From NCBI GenBank assembly GCA_002391185.1, contig DGRY01000189.1, forward strand, positions 1 to 14,324: a stretch of DNA of 14,324 nt, in the 5' to 3' direction. Below are positions 11,581-14,324 of the stretch, piece by piece. This DNA is from Prevotella sp. UBA4376. GTDB lineage: Bacteria; Bacteroidota; Bacteroidia; Bacteroidales; Bacteroidaceae. The notes beneath the pieces are model-generated. The model worked only from the letters and a program-made list of their open reading frames with translations. It was not told the DNA's origin and searched no databases. The position numbers and the translations under genes were made by a program. Within the stretch, counting starts at the first letter, position 1; the number at the start of each line of letters is the position of its first letter.

Positions 11581-13887
11581 ATGAGAAACAGATTCTTTTT
11601 TATGTGCATCGCCCTGTTATGCGCAATATGCAGCTGGGCACAAAAGTCAACAGTGTGGAATCAACCTGCTTTTGATTACAGTAATATGTGTGGAGACGGA
11701 TTCTTCAATACATCAGCTGAAATAACAAAGGTTGAAATGACGAATGAGGAGACAAAGGTGTATATGCACATTTCTCTTCGTTCAGACTATCCCGACTATA
11801 AATTTCAGTTTGACAAAGGAACAAACCTGCAAGCCGACGGAAAGAAATATCCAATAGTATATGCCGAAGGTATGCCATTAGGCGAGTTTATACAAACAAA
11901 CAAGGATGGTAAACTTGATGTTGTGTTCCATTTCAAACCTCTACCATTAAACACACTAAAGTTTGACCTTACGGAAGGCGATTTCAAAGAAGCATTCAGA
12001 ATTCTGGGTATAACAAGTGTGGAAGAACGCCAAACACAACTCTTCCCATCATACTGGCGAAATGAGCATACAGGCAACTGGGACATTGCTTTCTTCGATG
12101 ATTGCGTGATATACGATTCTAAATTCTGGAACTACAAACAAAAGCCTGCTGTTAAGAACAACGGAGAGAAAGCTAATTTTGTTATCTGCAACGGAGACAA
12201 GGAGCTGCAAGTGAAAGTGGGGAAAAATAAAAATGGCAAACGCACTATTCAGATTGGCAACAGCAAGGTTATATATTCTATGATAAACAGTCGTTTCATG
12301 CCTGATTATCCTGTAGAAACACTAACTGCTGATACCAAAGTAAGCAATTCGGTTTCTTCAGACAGCACTACAATTATTGGCTGGTTGAAGGATATGCCAG
12401 ATTTCTTAAAGCAGTATGACACCTTCGATTTTAATTATTGTAGTGAGGCTGATTTCGACATAAAGGACTATAATGCTAAAATCGACTCTCTTGGCAGATT
12501 CTCTATAACATTCCCACTTTCAAAGGCTACAGAGATGCGTTGCGACTGGAGAAGAACCTTCATCAACACTATCTTTGAACCAGGGAAAACATATTTCCTG
12601 CTATGGGATTTCAAAGAAGGACGCCGATATTTCATGGGCAACGATGCACGCGTGCAGAACGAATTGCTGAAATATCCATTCCCATGGGGCGAAAGAAGAA
12701 TGGAAAGAGGCGAAGATGCCGAAAAATATATGGCATCTGTTGACAGTATGCTAAAAGCTACCTACAACAAAATAGACAATCTTCGCAACACCAGCCCCAC
12801 TCTATCCACACGTTTCATAGACTATCAGAAAGGCAGTTTCCTTTCAGAAATAGCTCGCCAGTTTGGGCAAGCACGCTTCAGTTGTCCACAGAACAAACTG
12901 CCTAAGAAATTGAACCAATATGCCCACGATATGTTCTGGGAATACTTCAAAAACAGCAACTGCACATACTATTCATACGAAGCATTCGTAAACGAATATA
13001 TTGATGATGTTAATGATGACAACAATATAACTATAAACATCATTGACTTTATCGATGAACTGAATCTGAATGAAGCAGAAAAGAAAATCGTAAACGAATG
13101 GAAACAGAAACAACCTGATGTGAAAGATTCTAAACTGCAAAAAGCTTTTGTAGATATAGTTAACAAGAAGGCAAACACTCCTGAGGCAAGAGCCATTGCT
13201 GAGAAGAAACTAACAATAGCTTCCCTACACAGCACCAAGAACACACTCGACTCTCTTGACGCCAGCCAACAACTAAAGGACGCCTATCTTGCAAAACAGG
13301 TTTACGAACTCATAGACTATGAACGTTGTTCTATTGCCCCAGAAATACTCGACACATTAAAGGCTTTGGTTGTTAATCCAAAGGCACTTGAAAAGGTTAT
13401 AAAAGCCAACGACACATATCTGGCTATAGAAAAGAAGAATTTCGACCGCAGCAGTCTGAAATCAAACGATAATCTTGAAAAATATAGCGAAGGAGCAGCT
13501 TTGCTTCAAAAGATAATTGAGCCATACAAGGGAAAACTCGTGCTGCTCGACATCTGGGGCACATGGTGCAGTCCATGCAAAGAAGCTCTCTCACATTCAA
13601 AAGAGGAATATGAGCGTCTTGCTCCTTATGATATTGTGTATCTTTATCTTGCAAACAACAGTCCAAAAGAATCGTGGGAGAATGTTATAAAGCAATACAA
13701 CGTTACTGGCGATAACGTGGTGCATTACAATCTGCCACAAAAACAGCAGACTGCTATTGAACAGTACTTGAAAATTCAAGGTTATCCTTCATATCGCCTT
13801 TTCGACAAACAAGGAAACCTGCTTGAAGTGAATGCCGATCCACGCGACCTTGAAGGTCTTGCAAAACTTATAGATAAATTGCCATAG
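11581..13887 (+). CDS. large TlpA-like thioredoxin-fold protein
   Basis: A 768-residue exported protein. Residues 1-21 are a signal peptide (MRNRFFFMCIALLCAICSWA, cut before Q). Residues 22-250 are a beta-rich domain I do not recognise. Residues about 265-360 resemble the DUF4369-type beta domain often placed before TlpA domains (STTIIGWLKD, RFSITFPLS, FEPGKTYFLLWDF). Residues 370-630 are helical and charged. Residues 635-768 are a thioredoxin/TlpA domain: GKLVLLDIWGTWCSPCKEAL with redox cysteines Cys663 and Cys666, and GYPSYRLFD with the likely cis-proline Pro736. It should reduce or isomerise disulfides in the periplasm; the partner is unknown. Its leader shares an element with the receptor gene. 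The ATG at 11581 is the natural start for the signal peptide. Confidence 0.88.
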   Translation: MRNRFFFMCIALLCAICSWAQKSTVWNQPAFDYSNMCGDGFFNTSAEITKVEMTNEETKVYMHISLRSDYPDYKFQFDKGTNLQADGKKYPIVYAEGMPLGEFIQTNKDGKLDVVFHFKPLPLNTLKFDLTEGDFKEAFRILGITSVEERQTQLFPSYWRNEHTGNWDIAFFDDCVIYDSKFWNYKQKPAVKNNGEKANFVICNGDKELQVKVGKNKNGKRTIQIGNSKVIYSMINSRFMPDYPVETLTADTKVSNSVSSDSTTIIGWLKDMPDFLKQYDTFDFNYCSEADFDIKDYNAKIDSLGRFSITFPLSKATEMRCDWRRTFINTIFEPGKTYFLLWDFKEGRRYFMGNDARVQNELLKYPFPWGERRMERGEDAEKYMASVDSMLKATYNKIDNLRNTSPTLSTRFIDYQKGSFLSEIARQFGQARFSCPQNKLPKKLNQYAHDMFWEYFKNSNCTYYSYEAFVNEYIDDVNDDNNITINIIDFIDELNLNEAEKKIVNEWKQKQPDVKDSKLQKAFVDIVNKKANTPEARAIAEKKLTIASLHSTKNTLDSLDASQQLKDAYLAKQVYELIDYERCSIAPEILDTLKALVVNPKALEKVIKANDTYLAIEKKNFDRSSLKSNDNLEKYSEGAALLQKIIEPYKGKLVLLDIWGTWCSPCKEALSHSKEEYERLAPYDIVYLYLANNSPKESWENVIKQYNVTGDNVVHYNLPQKQQTAIEQYLKIQGYPSYRLFDKQGNLLEVNADPRDLEGLAKLIDKLP

Positions 13888-13896
13888 AGAATTACT

Positions 13897-13967
13897 AATT
13901 TGGAGTTTGGAATTACAAATTAGTCGCACTTTGTGCGATGTTGAGTTATTTAATTTTGAATTTATCT
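13897..13967. repeat. heptamer array, hairpin, heptamer array (second copy)
   Basis: AATTTGG, AGTTTGG, AATTACA and AATTAGT (13897-13924) lead to CGCAC-TTT-GTGCG (13925-13937), then looser 7-base units from 13940. Unit by unit it parallels 5743-5763 (AATGTGG, AGTGTGG, AATTAAT) and has the same 5-pair, 3-base-loop hairpin with a different sequence. It begins 10 bases after the thioredoxin-like stop codon. Confidence 0.65.
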
Positions 13968-14028
13968 AAGTAGCAAGGTTTTATGCGCTTGTTTAGCCCT
14001 TTGCTTTCCTCGGCTATCGCCGAACAGC

Positions 14029-14112
14029 GACCGTTGGTTCCTACTGGAGAGGGATGGGAGAGGCTCATAATTTCAATTACTCAATGAACTCGCTTCGCTC
14101 ATACAGCATTTC
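14029..14112. repeat. dispersed repeat, copy B, inverted
   Basis: Holds GACCGTTGGTTCC (14029-14041), CCTACTGGAGAGGGATGGGA (14040-14059) and the reverse complement of copy A (14046-14112, ending GCATTTC). Copies A and B face each other across the small RNA, the foldback and the thioredoxin-like gene. Preserved blocks in changed spacing suggest a modular repeat family. Confidence 0.7.
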
Positions 14113-14324
14113 GTATCTCGTTGCTCAACCATAGGTTGAGACTCGATATAATAAAAAAAACTTGCATGCTTTTCAGCCTTTTCGTGCGGAATGCCGACAT
14201 TGTAGATAATACTCAATATTCTCTAAGTTTGCAAGTTGGTTAGCCCCAAGTAAAATTGAAAGATGGAACCGAAGGTCACTGACCGAGTAGAAGAAAAGAT
14301 GGAAATATTGAAATAATGAAAGAT
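14113..14324. other. right-end intergenic stretch
   Basis: No gene was seen to the window end. Visible items are the hairpin CTCAACC-ATA-GGTTGAG (14124-14140), an A8 run, the inverted pair AACTTGCA (14159-14166) and TGCAAGTT (14230-14237), and a divergent copy of the GGTCACTGAC block at about 14266-14288. With the heptamer array and copy B, everything from 13888 on is repeat-type sequence. Confidence 0.6.

Noticed and set aside
14124..14160. Intrinsic terminator after the thioredoxin-like gene
   Set aside because: The CTCAACC/GGTTGAG hairpin is followed by A residues on the plus strand, and on the minus strand the U-run comes before the hairpin.

Overview
The window looks like a Bacteroidales chromosome segment, probably from a Prevotella-like organism. 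The evidence is several promoters of the Bacteroidetes type (TTTG or TTG, a 18-20 base spacer, then TAnnTTTG), almost no Shine-Dalgarno sequences, families typical of the phylum (OMP beta-barrel receptor, periplasmic TonB-domain protein, long TlpA-like protein), and intergenic spaces full of 7-base repeats. No insertion sequence, CRISPR array, rRNA or tRNA was seen.

Left part, 1-6997, minus strand: compact runs of small-molecule and housekeeping accessory genes. From right to left these are a DUF418 membrane protein; an operon of a RimJ/L-like GNAT, a GNAT fused to a zinc ribbon, and a TfoX-N protein (5708 to 3984); an operon of DUF2461, a HEAT-like protein and a flavodoxin-like oxidoreductase with four cysteines (3893 to 2062); then a YjdF-like protein, a tiny remnant of a CatA-like acetyltransferase, a GTG-started esterase and an alpha/beta hydrolase (1936 to 105). 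Many junctions are 4-base ATGA overlaps or gaps of 5-12 bases. A further leftward gene probably begins at base 20.

Middle, 7075-10495: an outer-membrane beta-barrel receptor (minus) is divergent from a secreted TonB-domain protein (plus), across about 600 bases. The receptor has a strong promoter at 9537-9568 and a leader of about 300 bases. That leader carries a 77-base element and then a terminator-like hairpin with six U just before the gene, which is an attenuator-like arrangement. Two sets of repeated motifs in the same space look like operators.

Right part, 10496-14324: a long space without convincing protein genes, then a 768-residue thioredoxin-like protein with WCSPC. The space holds a repeat with an inverted partner near the right end of the window, a cloverleaf-like foldback at 10731-10875, and a candidate small RNA with its own promoter and a strong terminator (about 11001-11094). 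The leader of the thioredoxin-like gene carries a second 77-base copy of the receptor's leader element, in the sense direction, suggesting shared control of the receptor and the thioredoxin-like protein.

The best candidates for something undescribed are the paired leader element with attenuator, the cloverleaf foldback, the small RNA, and the heptamer arrays that supply the ends of two proteins. All structures were folded by eye.
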